Source of the DNA: Atriophallophorus winterbourni
Lineage: Eukaryota > Platyhelminthes > Trematoda > Plagiorchiida > Microphallidae
Length of the DNA stretch: 64,000 nt
Assembly (NCBI GenBank): GCA_013407085.1
Contig: JACCGJ010010422.1
Span: 1 to 64,000, forward strand
Reading direction: 5' to 3'
Notes under the pieces: model-generated
Told to the model about the DNA's origin: nothing
Database searches by the model: none
Seen by the model: only the letters and a program-made list of their open reading frames with translations
Position numbers and translations under genes: made by a program
Shown: positions 47,001 through 60,188 of the stretch, piece by piece
Layout of the letters: every line of letters starts with the position of its first letter
Position numbering within the stretch: the first letter of the stretch is position 1

Positions 47001-47600
47001 TCTACACTAGGGACAACACGGTTTTACCGCATGCACTTAAAACTGATGAATGTTTACTAAGCATTCAACATGTTGATACTGACCCAAATTTTGGCGAGCT
47101 CAATAGAGCGATCAACCGTTCAGCAAAAGAAAATACACCTGGGAACGGGCTTCAAACATAGCTCCTAAAACACGTTAGAACAACTTTATTACAGCTACCT
47201 AATGAATTATTTTTCAGTGCTAGCTTGACTAGTGTGTCTCATGAGGGAAGCCAGATACTAAAATCGTCAATATATGGAAAAATTACCTAAGTAGATTTAA
47301 CTGTGACAATTACAGAATAATCTGTCTTCAATGCTTTGTCATAAAATATTTTGATAGTTTTAAGGATGCAGTTGATATATTTTATTACGAAATCAGAGTG
47401 GCTTCCGTAAGAGAAGATCAAACGTGGGACTGACTTTCTCACTGAGACAAATTCAAGCAAAGTGTTTAGAAGAACTTATACCATAATACGTTTGCAATGA
47501 AGTAACAAAGTTGTCAAGGAGTGGCCTTTCAAAATGCTGTATCGGCTGTCCTTCAAGTGTGCTAAAGTTCGTTATGTTTTTAAATTCTGTCATGGAAAGA
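44045..47600 (+). mobile_element. CR1-like retrotransposon relic, nearly full span, interrupted
   Basis: ORF1-like frames cover 44045-44684. They include HGKCDRSLAPDSIALINNEK then CYVCVRCR, resembling the last half of a PHD-type zinc finger known from CR1 ORF1 proteins. The endonuclease region follows at about 44830-45410: TNAQCLVNKLAEV, LIAVTETWY, IPNMTLLRHDRGGDGDGVAL, and across stops RDRSSILDLVLTSNA. After a foreign insertion the endonuclease-RT linker resumes at about 46080-46500 (RIRNRVTTFVRQDKQHYQQR, NPKMPYKIVNERTEV). Fragments of the RT fingers (NYRIICLQCF) lie near 47300. Many stops and frameshifts; no active-site block of the RT survives. Confidence 0.8.
45415..46000 (-). mobile_element. 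CR1-like 3' fragment nested in the plus-strand CR1 relic
   Basis: Minus-strand coding reads TWTPWMKNDI, LVRGFRDLTYEERLKKLML and SRTNCRQYFYSVRV, the RT C-terminal tail of a CR1 element in the opposite orientation. The element's 3' end at 45416-45445 is a 7-bp tandem repeat (AGATTCA units), as expected for CR1. It separates endonuclease from linker in the surrounding relic. Confidence 0.78.
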
Positions 47601-47769
47601 TCAGTCTGTTAAATAAGTGTATTTTAGATTTTAAAATTCGTCGAACAAAGATCATGTTCTTCCTCCCAATCTGTTCCGCATTTTCTTTTCTCTGCTTATT
47701 AAGCAATGTTTTAAAACGCGAAAACAATATAATTTTCTATGCCCGTGAAGTGATGGCAAGCTTTCTGCC

Positions 47770-48450
47770 GTGAAACGTTTGAGAGCACAATCCAAGTTAC
47801 AGGATGTGCTAATTCGCTACAACCTGTCTGTAGGCGATGCGGCAGTCATGATTCACTCTCACGAGCAGCTTCACTCCCTTACTGACTGCTCTACCTGTGC
47901 ACCCAAATACTTAACAATCCGCATGACCAAGACCAAATTTCGCAGTTGAATGACTGTATGGTCACCCAATATCAATGTTGAAAGCTGTCAACTTGAAACA
48001 GTTCATTCATTCACAAATCTTAGTTCAATTGTTGCGAGTAACCTTTCGTTTGACATCGAGATTGGTATGTGGATTAACAGAACAGCTGTTTGAGGCAATC
48101 GCAAGCTGGCTTCAAAGACAAAGATGTTGTAATATGGAGCATTACCATAAAACAGTGAAAACTGAACTATTCACGTAAGACACTAGCGGAAGCAAAATGC
48201 TTTTCTATTACGGAGCATCCGTCGTATATTGAGTGTATCGTGGATGGACAAATTCACAAATATAGAAGTGCTTCGCACAGCTGGTCTAAATCGCATGTTC
48301 ACCCTACTTCGACAGAAAGATCTGCTCTATAAAAATTGAAACGAGGAAGTCAACGTTTGGGCAGACCGCACTTATGTGTCAAAACGCTTGATGAAGAGAC
48401 ATGACAACGGCCATACGAGTTTTAATGAAACTGCTCTTGGCCACTCACTT
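47770..48450 (+). mobile_element. RTE-type retrotransposon relic, plus strand
   Basis: From about 48220 the DNA is collinear with the reverse complement of 32720-32640 (TACGGAGCATCCGTCGT, ATCGTGGATGGACA, GAAGTGCTT). Upstream, fragments across several frames resemble the RTE thumb (CVPKYLTIRMTKTKF-like and FTNLSSIVASNLSFDIE-like readings). Heavily mutated, with no intact frame. Confidence 0.6.
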
Positions 48451-48795
48451 CGGAAACAGTGTAAAACGTTATCTCTGAGCTGGTGATGAATGGATATTGC
48501 TTTTGGCTGAAGAAAATAGTTCTTCTGTATAGTGTCAATCACTGTTAGTGCTGTTAAGTCGTTGTCTCTACAGGAGCGGTATGTTTAGTCATTTGCTACG
48601 AAACAGAGATTTCAATCTTCATGTAAATCCATGTTTGAAATCGGCAAAAGAAGGCTAATAACAACTAACCTAATCTGAACTGCCAATTATACAGTTTACT
48701 GCTGTTCGCTTTTAGGGATTGTTTTGAGTCGATGATAAAAGGCGCCAATTCCCACTGTTGTCAAATAAACCCTTGATGCATAAACGTCGATCAAC

Positions 48796-50110
48796 TTAAT
48801 GGTACAATGAACTAAAGATTAGAGCCCAAGATTTTGAATACCAACAGGTGGCCACTCCGTATCCGTCGTTTGGTAAAAATCGTCTAGATTTAGTTTTAAA
48901 ATTCGCTTTTTGATAGACAAATTTCTGTAACGGGTTAAATGGCAACTCATTTGACTGAGACCAATGAAATAAAGTGCAGTGTAGTGCCACACAGTCATGA
49001 ACAAACCTGGCACGTTTCCATATTTTAATATCATCGGCTAACATTATCAAGTTACATACAATATCCTCTACTATATCGTTCATAAACACCAAGAACAGAA
49101 GAGGTCCAAGCACCGAGCCTTACAGAACTTCAAAAGTGACGTCTATTTTTCTAGAGAAGGTGCTGCCAACGCGAACATGGATGTATCTATCAGTAAGATA
49201 GTCCCTTATCTAATTCAGCAACATTCCCGCTATTCCATAAACTTCGAGCTTTTGATTAGAATGTCATGGTTGACTTTATCGAAAGCTTTGGAAATATCGA
49301 TGTAACAAGCATATTCAGCTTCACCTTCGTCTAGTGCCTTGGCCCAATCCTTGAACGTTGTACGTAGGTTAGATAAACAGCAACGATTTCTTTGAAAACC
49401 GTGTTGTACTGCGTCAAAATATTTTGGTTTTCAAATTGTTATCTTATGCGCGCAGTCACAATGCGTTCCATTCATTTAGAGATCACAGGTAGTAGCGATA
49501 CGGGTCTAAAGTTTGCTGTGTCTGAACGGCTTCAGCATTAATGAGTAGGAATTATCAACCCTGCTTTACAATGCGGTGGTATTTTTCCTTCATTTAGGCT
49601 GAGATTAAATAAGCATGTGAGAGAAGAAGTCAAAGCAACGTGACATCTGCGAAATATGGCTCGGGTAATTTCGTCTGCTCCAGGGGACTTCTTTTCGCAT
49701 AGTTTACAAAGTTTCCACCCAAAAATATATCCATTGACAGTCATTTTACTTATTAATTCCAAATGTTGCGAATTTGGTAAAACTTGTTATGAGATACAAC
49801 GCTTAGGATTGAAGGCAAGCGAGTAAGCATCTGTGGTATCTCGGGCAGACTATATCAATCCATTAGTGGTTTGTTAAGAGAATACGCCTGTTAATATTCT
49901 TGATCGCTCATTGACTATCTTGTAGAGAACCTTAGGATTCGTTTCCATTCTCTCAAGCAAGTTCCATAGGAACGGCATGCGATCTTCTCTTACATGACTA
50001 GTGACGTGATTCCGCACCTTACAGAATTGCCTCCAAGTTGTTTCCGTACCAAAATTCTTATGAATTACCCAAGACTTTCACTTTATAACTAACCATTTCT
50101 TAGTTCTACT
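48796..50110 (-). mobile_element. CR1-like relic: linker and reverse transcriptase
   Basis: 5' to 3' on the minus strand: a linker at about 50090-49880 (VRNHVTSHVRED, NPKVLYKIVNERS), fingers at 49762-49538 (KSPGADEITRAIFRRCHVAL, LSLNEGKIPPHCKAGLI), and palm at 49113-48796 (LGPLLFLVFMNDIVEDIV). The active-site block is LADDIKIWKR (49030-49041, with leucine in place of the phenylalanine of FADD). Frameshifts separate the blocks. DNA similarity to 39.6-41.0 kb is high. Sequence to about 50400 may be further eroded element. Confidence 0.85.
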
Positions 50111-50399
50111 CCGGATAACAAAATGATAGTTGTGGTTGAATTTGTGTGATATAAAACTCGAGTTTCCGTCCATCTTTGAATTAAAATATTTCAGAAATGT
50201 ATTAACCTTTTTTTGTTAGCAATTTGTTTGGCAGGTGTTGCAAATATCAGTTTTCTATTCGGTTTATTCCGAATCCATACATACCCTTTGTGGATAGCAA
50301 ACCCTGGCGAGACGGTGCCTTACTGACTGACCGCTTCCGAGCTTATAGTGGGCGGTATACGTCTAATGAGGTCAGAAAATCTATCTCTCACCCGTGAAA

Positions 50400-50799
50400 T
50401 CTGCCTAAGCTTTACACTGGTCAAGCCATCGCTTTTGACCGATATCTGCTGCTTTCCGTACTCCGATCATGTAATAGTATGAAAAGCCATTATCGCGGAC
50501 TGTCTACATTATTTCGAACTTTTGAAAATTAAACGGCACTTTGTGATAATTCAAAGTTGATATTTTTAAATGGACGAATTTCTAGACAAATTGAATTTTT
50601 CTTACTTTTCCCCATCGTATCAAATTGTGTATTGGTGTGAGTATTTCCGAGGTTATCATAGTTTGAAACAGGTAATTTTTGTGTCGATTCTTATATTATT
50701 ACTCGCATATGATCGACTCCATAAACGTACTGTGTGATTGAATACTTGTTTTACCCCTCCACTTTAATCGTCACGTTACTTCATATCGATCGATCAACT
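50400..50799. other. Intergenic, no gene seen
   Basis: Degraded or unique sequence between the CR1 relic and a more G+C-rich segment. Nothing recognised. Confidence 0.3.
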
Positions 50800-51405
50800 G
50801 CGCCATTATGCGCACACCACAACAGAACCGCCAGTGAAATCGACCCTGACCGGATGACACGGACAAGGAAACAATGCGTGTCGGAGTGCGTGTGTATAGC
50901 TCGTCAAATGGCAGTGAGTTCCAAACCGAGTGCCGTCACGTTTTGTTTTCTCGTTCAAAGTGCAAGCTAACTGCGACATGTCTCCAGCCTCTGATGTGGT
51001 CGCAATTAGCAAGTGAGATATACGCCGTGAGGTTTTCTACGTCCACCATAGTTTTTGGGTCAGACAGCAATCGGTGAAGAAAGCTAGGAGGGAAACTAAG
51101 GTAAGCCTGAGCGGATTAAACTAGTGCTTAAAAAACTGTTCGAAGTGTTATACACCGCTATCATTGTCCCAGTGATGCCTAATTCTGTGGTTACCATCAA
51201 ATATGCCAAAACAACTGCTTCCCACTGGAGCAAGCCAATACTTATCGAGATTCGCTTTAGAAATTAGAAAAATATGTGAGCGTTTGACGGGATTGGTGAT
51301 GGTTGAATTTGAAAAAAGAGAAATGGCCAAAACGTGGCTAATAAACCGAAGACAATCAGTATATTATTTAGTGTTATCCGAATTACGAGAAATATTTTTT
51401 TAAAA
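50800..51405 (+). CDS. Candidate small host gene with one 72-bp intron
   Basis: A relatively G+C-rich segment (about 50800-51100) ends at a consensus donor AAG|GTAAGC (51101). A good acceptor, CTATCATTGTCCCAG, follows after 72 bp (exon 2 from 51173). The first exon has no frame continuing into the second and would be 5' untranslated. Exon 2 has two overlapping starts: ATG at 51176 (30 codons, MPNSVVTIKYAKTTASHW) and ATG at 51203 (66 codons, MPKQLLPTGASQYLSRFALE, then EFEKREMAKTWL). The longer product is basic and helical; family not recognised. Short introns near 5' ends are usual in schistosome-like genomes (general knowledge). Confidence 0.3.
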
Positions 51406-52091
51406 AAACATAGCTTAGGAGAGTGTTTAATCTCTGCATGCCGATGAAATTTAGACCGCTCTCATCGTTATCATTTGTTCGCTTGATCCCTTATTCCTGT
51501 TCACTACGCAAGGATAAAATCAAAGTTGTGTTGCAACCTGCAAATGACATGGAAAGCTTACTTTTAAATGCATATCTATTCAAATGTATTTCAGACTCCA
51601 CCTCCTGTATCGATGTTGGTCTGTCATGGTGAGGGAAGAATTATTTTTCAGAATAGTTGAGAACAATGTACCGCAACAAGTGTTGTATTCAAAGTTCTGT
51701 CCCATCTGAAAAGTGACCTGTACATGATTACCAACAGTTGATGCTTTTAACGTATCAATGGGAGTCAAGATGTTATCACTGTGATCTTCCAACTACAAAG
51801 GATAGGATCAGAGACTGTAAAACGGTCATCTTTTGTACACGTGTATAGATGTGGACTATCCAACACGAATGTAATTCCGATAGCGAAACTTACACAAAAT
51901 TCATAAACTAAAGCAAACTACGAACATGACTCACCTTGACTGGTGCGGTCCAAACATGAAATTGATTCGACATGATTGTATGAGCTGTAGTGGTTTGCAA
52001 ATGTTCTTTTATTGCCTCCATGGAGTATACAATTCGGTGTTATTATTCTCTAACATTTACTAAAGTTTATATATATATATATATGTTGTAG
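51406..52091 (+). other. Weak 69-codon frame; (TA)8 microsatellite
   Basis: The plus frame 51423-51632 contains MKFRPLSSLSFVRLIPYSCS, resembling a basic organelle-targeting N-terminus, without other support. TATATATATATATATA occupies 52069-52084. Confidence 0.25.
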
Positions 52092-52204
52092 GTTACCGCT
52101 TCACAGCTTTGACGCATTCGTACAATGGAAGTTTATTCCATATTATTCGTCAAAGACGATTGAGAATCTTGAGTGAATTTAACACACCTCTATCTGAAAA
52201 TTGA
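52092..52204 (+). CDS. Candidate terminal exon, unidentified
   Basis: After TTGTAG the frame (entered with two bases of a codon) reads YRFTALTHSYNGSLFHIIRQ then RRLRILSEFNTPLSEN to TGA at 52202-52204. The acceptor lies after a TA repeat and is weak. It could belong with the candidate gene just upstream on the same strand. Family unknown. Confidence 0.22.
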
Positions 52205-53959
52205 TCGCTCTAATTATAAGCTCAAATTTCGATTCGGTGAACATTTCGAACCTATTCCAGTGGACAAACATATTCAATAATCCACTCCAAGAAACGACTC
52301 GGATGGCTTCTCCTAGTTGGGAATTAATGTTAGCATTGAAAGAAATATCCAAACTAAGGAGGCACACACATTGTTGCTGCTTTAAAATGCAGAACACAAC
52401 TTTCATTAACTATATAAAACAATGAACGCGAACGCAAATAACAACTCGGATGTCTTGGTTTCCCATTATCGCGATACTCAGTTGAGCTGCAAATGCATTG
52501 GATGATTATTACTCCTATTATTCATGTACTTTTCTTAGCAGCACGTTGAGTGCTACCTGGCAACATTGTGTGAATTGTTGTTAAATTGAATATGGTAACA
52601 CGACGCTCCGTCGAAGGAAAATTTGAAAGATTCGGAAGTTCCGACGGCACCACATCTGATATCCAAAAACGGTAACAAATTTTTTCGAAATTCATCTTGA
52701 TGGCGAAACATTTTCCAACAAACACGGGATTTCAATTTACTTTACTCATCATTGTTAACAATGGGTGAGTGGAATCACATTCCTTTTTGCGAATCAGTGT
52801 CTGGCTTGTGGAAATGTTTATTCAATAATAAATTAAATTGAAAGACGCCAAGTTATCGCGCCGTGGCTAATCTATTCGGTTTACAACAATTGACATCTCC
52901 CAGATGATATTTCTCTTTATGGTTGATTCAATATTATTGTTCCGTCCTGATCTAGTACATGGTTTTGGTAAACGTTTAACAGCGTCATTAATATTGTTTT
53001 ACAGGCCTTAGGTTTTATACGTATATGGGCTTTCAATTATTATTTTTGTACTCATAACTGAATTTTATTGATTGATTTGAATTAGGATAACTTGCATTTT
53101 GTTTCAAATGTTATTTTTATTCGTCCCTGATCGATAGTAAATTTTGGTTCATATACCTTCATGTATAACTAATTAGTTAAGCCCGGTTTCGGTTGTGCTT
53201 AGTTATTTCGATATAAATCTGCAATTCTTAAAAAAGTGCGTTAATACTCCTTAGCTGTCCGCCCCACAAAAAGTAAAATTTGGTAAACATTTCATAAAAA
53301 CTTACCGCAGAACCTAATAAATTTTATATAGAATTATCAAGTAATTAGCTCACTCTCGTATGAACTCATAACGAAACAATTCTAAACGAGTCCGGTCCAC
53401 TTCGTCAGGGAATAATTACAGATAATTTTGATGTAATTAAATTTAACCCAATATACTTAATAAACTGATAAGCGGATATCGATATTTTAAATACAATTAG
53501 AGGGTAACCTTAACTTAAAAGTAAAGTATAAAAATTCCGTATAGGAATAATTCGATACTAAATCATGCGATTTAGTCTTAATATCATACAAGTTAGTCGC
53601 GTAGTTAACAGGTAAAGAAAAATCGTTGTAAGTAAGCACGCAATGAAATAATAAAATGCCTTCGACATTTCGGCAAAAATGTAGCGCAATCATCGTGTAA
53701 TTCTTCTTCTTGAATGGTAGAAAGTCATGCCTCTGTTTCGAATAATCAGTTGCTAAACATGGGGTAGTTTTCATTTGTCTGATGTTCGATCAGGTTGTCA
53801 GGATTAACGACGTTAGTATCAGATTAAGCGCACATTGAGTTCGTAAATTGAACCCTTCGTTATGGATTTTATGAATGTGCAAAAATCAATAACTACTAAT
53901 CATCTCATTAGTTTTATTTTGAGTTTACACAAAATTGCACTTATTTGATTTGTGATTCC
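52205..53959. other. Intergenic, no gene seen
   Basis: AT-rich with many short frames on both strands, none supported by motif, splice context or homology to other parts of the window. Confidence 0.35.
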
Positions 53960-56584
53960 TTAAGGCAATTCAAGGTCATTCAAGGTTCTTTATGATCTAA
54001 AAACTAATAAGCTTGGATTGTAAAAATTAAAATGTAAGTGTATAAAACAAGATTAGCAATTAGATTAAACAGCATATAAGTAGTCAAGAAACTAGTAATT
54101 TAAACAATTCTCGTCTAATTTCGTTTTAAAGCATTAGGCTAGTGGAGTGAGCAAAGGTAGAAGGTAAACTATTCCAAGTAAAGCAGTCGCGGTCAAAATA
54201 AAAATACCTTCTATGGTTTAGGCTGCAATGGGTTACCACCAGAATATATTCATGGGTTTGTATACCCTCGCGTGAATAGACTTTGTAAGGAATGGTTTGG
54301 GGTATGAAATATTTTGTAAAATAGGCTAAGCTCTTCTCTGATTCGACGATAGGGAGATTAGAACAGATTCAATTGAGCTATCCTTTCTGTATAAGGCTTG
54401 TTTTGAATGATGAGGAATAGTTTTGTTGAGCGGTGATGGATTCGCTGCATAGGTTCTACATCCTTCTTTAGCCATGGAAATTATGACTACATATCGTATT
54501 GCATGACTTGTCTCAAGTATGTATTCATGATCCTTGGGAATATCTTGGCGAAAATTTATCAAATACCCATTCAAGTAAATTGAGTACACATGTTGTTTAA
54601 TTAAAGGCAGTGTTAGTTTAAAGTGAGGTTTTTAAACTGGAACATATCAAAATACCCAAATCTTTATTTTCCACTGCACTTTTCAAGGACATGTGAGCCT
54701 ATATGGTACGTGAACTCTGTTCGATTCCCCAAATTCATGAGCCTGCAGTTTGATTTTCAACAAACAATTGTAGATCGTATCGATATCTTTTGGTAAATGT
54801 AGACAGTCTTCTGTGCCCCGGGTGCGACGCTATGTCTTTATGTCGTTCACAAATAACCAAATGTTACATCTAACAAGTTTCGGTGTAACATTGACATAAA
54901 CCAGAAAGAGGATCGGACCAAGGACTGAACATTGGGAAACTTCGCTATTTGTTGTGATTGATTTTGATAATGCACCGTTAAAACATAGGAGGGTAGTGCA
55001 ATTTGTTTCGTAGTCCTTTAGCCAATTCAACGAATTTCGGGTGATACAAAGCTATTCAAGTTTTTGCAGTAGTAGGCTGTGATTAACACGATCAAATACG
55101 TTGAAGATATCTAGATAGCAGGCATGAATTGCTAGCATTTTATCTACCGCTTGTGCTCAATCATTTAGCATTATCAGTAAAATAGATTAACAATAATCAT
55201 TCCGTCTATATCCATGCTGTTTTCTCGAAAGCAACTGTTTATTTTCAAAATGTTCATTAGATCGTCAACAATGAGGCGCTCAATTAATTAGGAAAGCAAA
55301 GGTAACAGAGTAACGGTCGGTGATTAGAAACATCGCAGCTACTTCCATCTTTATAAATAAGAGAAATTATTCCACGTTCCCAATTTGTAAGAATCACGCC
55401 ATTTACCAGTGTTTGATTGAACACGTATATGATTCGTTGTTATAGCAATTCGCGTATTGTTTTATTACGAGCGTGGTTATTCCGTCGGGCTCGGGGGACT
55501 TTCCGGTTTTCAGATTGAATGATGCATGTAGGACGCGTCTTGACATGACGAGCAAACGTGATTGAAAAGGTTTGATTTGGAATCTAAATTTCGTGTTCTC
55601 TCGGGTTGAATATAGATTAGTAAAGCGTGACTAATGCTTTAGCAGTATCTGATGCAGTTGTTGTTGGTCCAGCTGACGTGTTCACGGGCGCAACTCTTGG
55701 TTTCACCTTAGCTGGACTATTAACCATTAGAAATTGGATTATAGGTTTGTACTCCGTCATGCGTGATATCTGTTCTTGGAAGTACATCTTTTCTTAGAAG
55801 ACAAATTTGTTTAATTTGTTCCTCAGTAAACGGAATGTTTCCCAGGTGTCTGATGATGGGTTTTGCCGATGTTGTCGCCAAGTAATGTTTGACGTTTAAG
55901 ATTAAATTCGAGGTTTTTTCTTTAGTTCTTGTGAACGAATGTAGAGCTCACTTGGATTTAATTCTTGAAATGAGTTATCATTCATAACCAAAACTCGTGT
56001 ACGTTACTGGGTTCCTGATGGCAGTTAATCTTGTTACTAAGAGCCACACTCAACGCCATAGTGTTGATCCGCCTAACTGTTTTACGGGCATCATATGTTC
56101 CTACTGCTTTAAACATACAGTCAGACTGGATGACGACGTGATCGTGTAGACAAAGTAGACTTTAGTAACCAACGTTATCAATGTCATGTTCATTGCTTGT
56201 CAGAAAAAGATCTATGTGTGAAGGTGTATCGATTCCGCGGTATCGGGTATTAAATGCAATGTGGTTATAAAAATGGATATCTTCAAACAACTTGCTCAAT
56301 GCGCGTTCGAAGTAGTTTCTAGGTGAAAGGTACCGCTCTGCAGATTCGGTAAATTGAAAAAATGAAGAAATATAAATCCACAAGTGAACCGGAAAGAAAC
56401 CATGCGAAACACATAAGCGATGCAAATGAACGAACGAACAGCAGAAAATCGACGGGTGATGCACACAAAGAACGATACGTCGTAGATGGATAACTAATTC
56501 ATCAGTAGATCCGTCGTAGCAAACTTTCAGATAGATATCCAAAAACCACACCGATCCAATGAAAATGATGAAACTTATATTCAA
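53960..56584 (-). mobile_element. CR1-like relic spanning endonuclease to 3' tail
   Basis: On the minus strand the endonuclease C-terminus appears at 56260-56165 (TRYRGIDTPSHIDLFLTSNE, the RG ... PS-x-LDL-x-LT block). The RT palm is at about 55030-54830 (SQCSVLGPILFLVYVN, then FVND at 54842-54853 where FADD is expected, so catalytic residues are altered). The thumb region follows at 54589-54326. The C-terminal tail is at about 54260-53985, highly similar in DNA to 19375-19530. Numerous frameshifts. Length and order suggest a once near-complete element that decayed in place. Confidence 0.82.
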
Positions 56585-59500
56585 AATGTGACGAACTCAA
56601 AATATTCCACCCGCACTTCTCGTATAGCACGTATGTATTACACTAACATGCATAAGATTTTCTGAACCATCTGCATCGTACATCTACCTGTGTTGCTACT
56701 GAAAGTTCAATGGAAATCACTCATGCACAATGAGATGCCAAAAATCAGTCTCATTTGTTGATTTCTGACATTAATTTGTTGATAACTAATAAAACATCAT
56801 GCCCAAAAGCAATCCAGTATTTTACGAAATTCGAGATATACTTTGAACATTAAATCAGATCAATAGTGAACTCCAAGTATAAATTCGCTTACTGCTTTTC
56901 CACTATATCAAGGCTTTCCAAAACCAAACATACTGTGTGCATCTGATGATGGCGGGCAACCATTAAAACGAGTATGATGCATGAAATTTTCACACCACAA
57001 ATTGACTTTTCATATTGCGTTTATACTCTAGATCTTGAAATGGAAAATTTTCTTTCATAGTGAAATATCTTGTCAAAAATGATGAAAAATCTTGTATCTA
57101 TAGCACAGACAGTTATCATAGAACGTTGACGAATTATTATATAGACAGTTGTCAACAAACTTTTCCCAGCGCCATTTGTGCGTAAGAAGATAAAATTTCA
57201 TTTCCAATAACTAGTGAGTTTATATGCACGCGAAACCAACAAAAATGCGCTTTATAAGAAATGGATCAATCTAATGTTCCTAATTGATTAAATTAAATGA
57301 TCATATGACACAATTACAGAAATCATTGACGATAGTTTCCTTAATTAAACTGACCTGCTTCATAGCGTTAACTCAGAAAACGTTTAATCGATACAAAAAA
57401 TGATATCTAAAATTTCGTAGTGAGATAATTCGTTGCTTTAATATCCGGAGGTTTCTTAAGACCGGTCAAACGTTTTTCAGCTCGAGTGTGGTTTGCCCAA
57501 AGGTTGATTTCCATAATTTAGTTAATTAGAGCGTAAAGCTTTCAGAATGCAATCGTTTCTATTGCTAGAATAATCAGACAGACAGCATCGAATGCGCTGT
57601 CGAAGTAGGGTGTACATACTCCGCAGAGTAGCTTTAGAAAACCTACTGAATTTACATCGATATATCTACGCACGATTTATTCCAGTTGCGAATAAATTTC
57701 TGTAATCGGAAGCATTTGACTAATTTTCGTGTCTTGCATACCGAACCCAGATTTCAGTGACATATGGGAAAGCACGAACGTTTTTCATATCAACATTTTT
57801 GTTTATATTAACTGTTTATGTTTACCTCAGATGGAAGTTTAAACAAGACACGATGGGTGTTGCTACCCCATCCCGCTTATAAGCCTCGATGTGGATGGAA
57901 ATATTATCCGGATTATTTCGACCAAGGTCTATAAAATAATGTGCTTTTTCAAGCTGACAATTTTCTCAACCATCGATGTCTACTTTATGAATCGAATCAA
58001 TATCTAACTTTGAGTTGGCATACGTCACTGCAAGGCAGACATATTCGTTTGACGCAGATAAATGTTCTCGTAAATTACCTGTTCTAAAGTTATTGTAATT
58101 GCGGAGAAAATAACTGGTAGTGTATGGAGAGAAATCATTTCATATGGATCGGGTAATTAATACAGAACGCAGTATATCATGAGTGATTCATTATTCCGAT
58201 ATTATTAAGCATAATGAGTCGCCCTATGTAATCATGCATTCAAACTATTTGAAATGATGTGCACAACAACAACGCTGGTTATTTGTGTGGGTTTCAGTGC
58301 TTAATCCGATCACCCTCTGTGAATATACATTTGACCGCCGTGGTTGACGTCAAAAGTTGTTTGAATATTGTCCACAATTGTATAGTTTAACAAATATAAT
58401 CCTGATGGTGCAACCAGGTAATTATTTCAGGTGCGGTGAATGCGAGCAACAATATACCTGAACATTTCATTATTTGCCTCATACTTAAGGCAAAACAGAC
58501 TACTTAAATTTTACAGTAGCAGAAAAACTAATATAAGACCCATGTGAAATGATATATCATATTCTGATTACCCGATAGACTGAAGGCTGCAACCAAAGGA
58601 GAAATTTCTGACCTACAAAAATAGTTATTCAAGCAAATATGAAGTAACTAATAAATTGCGTTAATTATTTTTAACATTTTCCGCAAATGGCGCACAACTC
58701 GCACGAAACATTTATGTTTCAATGCGTAATATAATCAAGTTTTCGCTTGAAGATCAATAGTGACGAAAAATCGTCACAATAATTACGCAGATTGGAACAA
58801 AAATACGTAGATTCAAATGCAAGAGTCTCTTTTCTTTCATTTTAAAATATGAAACCTCAATGCTACGAGTGGTTTTTGAGGAGCTCACTTCTTCCCTGAG
58901 TAATCCCAAAGTGTAAGAAAACAACTATCTGTACTAATATCTACGTATCAAGAAATTCATAAACACACCTATATGCACCATGTTGGTGCTACTTCATAAT
59001 ATACATACTTCAAAGTTATTGGATATTCCGGTGTATAAAAGATATATGAAATAGATTTAACAACGCTAATTGTCCAGTTATACGAACTCTATTCAACAGT
59101 GACTGCTGAATACAACTCTATTTACCTCTGCCAATATTCAAGTGCTTATTCGACCTATTATAACTGTATTCACTGGAGGATGGGAAGAAACCGGTTGTAG
59201 AATTCATGTGCGAAGATATCAGCAGCGCAACGATTTGATACATTTTGAGCGTTTATACGATTAAATAAAATGTGCCATCATATATTTGATCACCGTGGAT
59301 TGTTGAGTGAACTTTATTTACCACCGGCTTCAATTTCGAACTTTATTTACCCTTTTTAAAGCGTTTCAAAGCTTAATGAAAGGTTAAGTAAGCAACAAAT
59401 GTATGTTTAATTTGAACGCTTCAATACACCATGCGATTGCTGATCCATTTATATAAGAAAGTAACTTCCTGATCAATTTCCTAAACATCTTGTTCTCTGC

Positions 59501-60188
59501 AAGATTTGCAATGTCGTGGTTTGCATTCAATACTCAAATATAAAACACATTCAAAAAGGCATATTTCCGTCATCGATGTAGATAGTTTTCCCTAAATATT
59601 TGATGAAAGCCAAATACATACATCGGAGCAGCTTTTTACGAATGTCTGTAAAGCAAACCCAAATACTCTTTTCATGTCAACCTCTTGAAATTTTACATTT
59701 ACGCCAATCCTGATTCTTGTTCCACATGTGTTCCAGTTGCTAACGATTCCCGTAATGCATCATCAAATGTTTGGTACATTGTATCAAAATGACTCAAAAA
59801 TTTCTAAAACCTTTGATTTTCATTAAAAAATCTTGAGAAAATACACGTTATCTGACGTTTACCATATATTCTGGGAGTTGGTTAGAAGCAAATTGCTTGA
59901 GAAAAATATAATACGAATTAGGGGCTGAAAACAGGGTCACGTTGATAAAGGTATTAGAGTGTACAAAAGCATATTAAGTTGCTATAACGGTCGCGAGAAA
60001 CAGGTTTTGTTGAGCAAAAAAGTATAATAAGCAAAAAATCAGAATAATTAAGAAAACTGCGAAAAGGTTATATACAAAAGTTTCGTAATAAAAAACACTA
60101 GTGAAAAAATGAAATCAATGAATTGACTGCGTGATACCGTAAACGAACGTCTTCATTTTGAACGTGAGGCATGTGTTAACACTAGATA
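56585..60188. other. AT-rich intergenic DNA, no gene seen
   Basis: No frame above background on either strand. Short resemblances to the SINE-like element occur near 57858 (GGTGTTGCT...CCCATCCC) and 58432 (GGTGCGGTGAATGCGAGCAA). A 24-codon frame near 59160-59240 (EDGKKPVVEFMCEDISSATI) ends in a stop but has no support. Confidence 0.4.
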
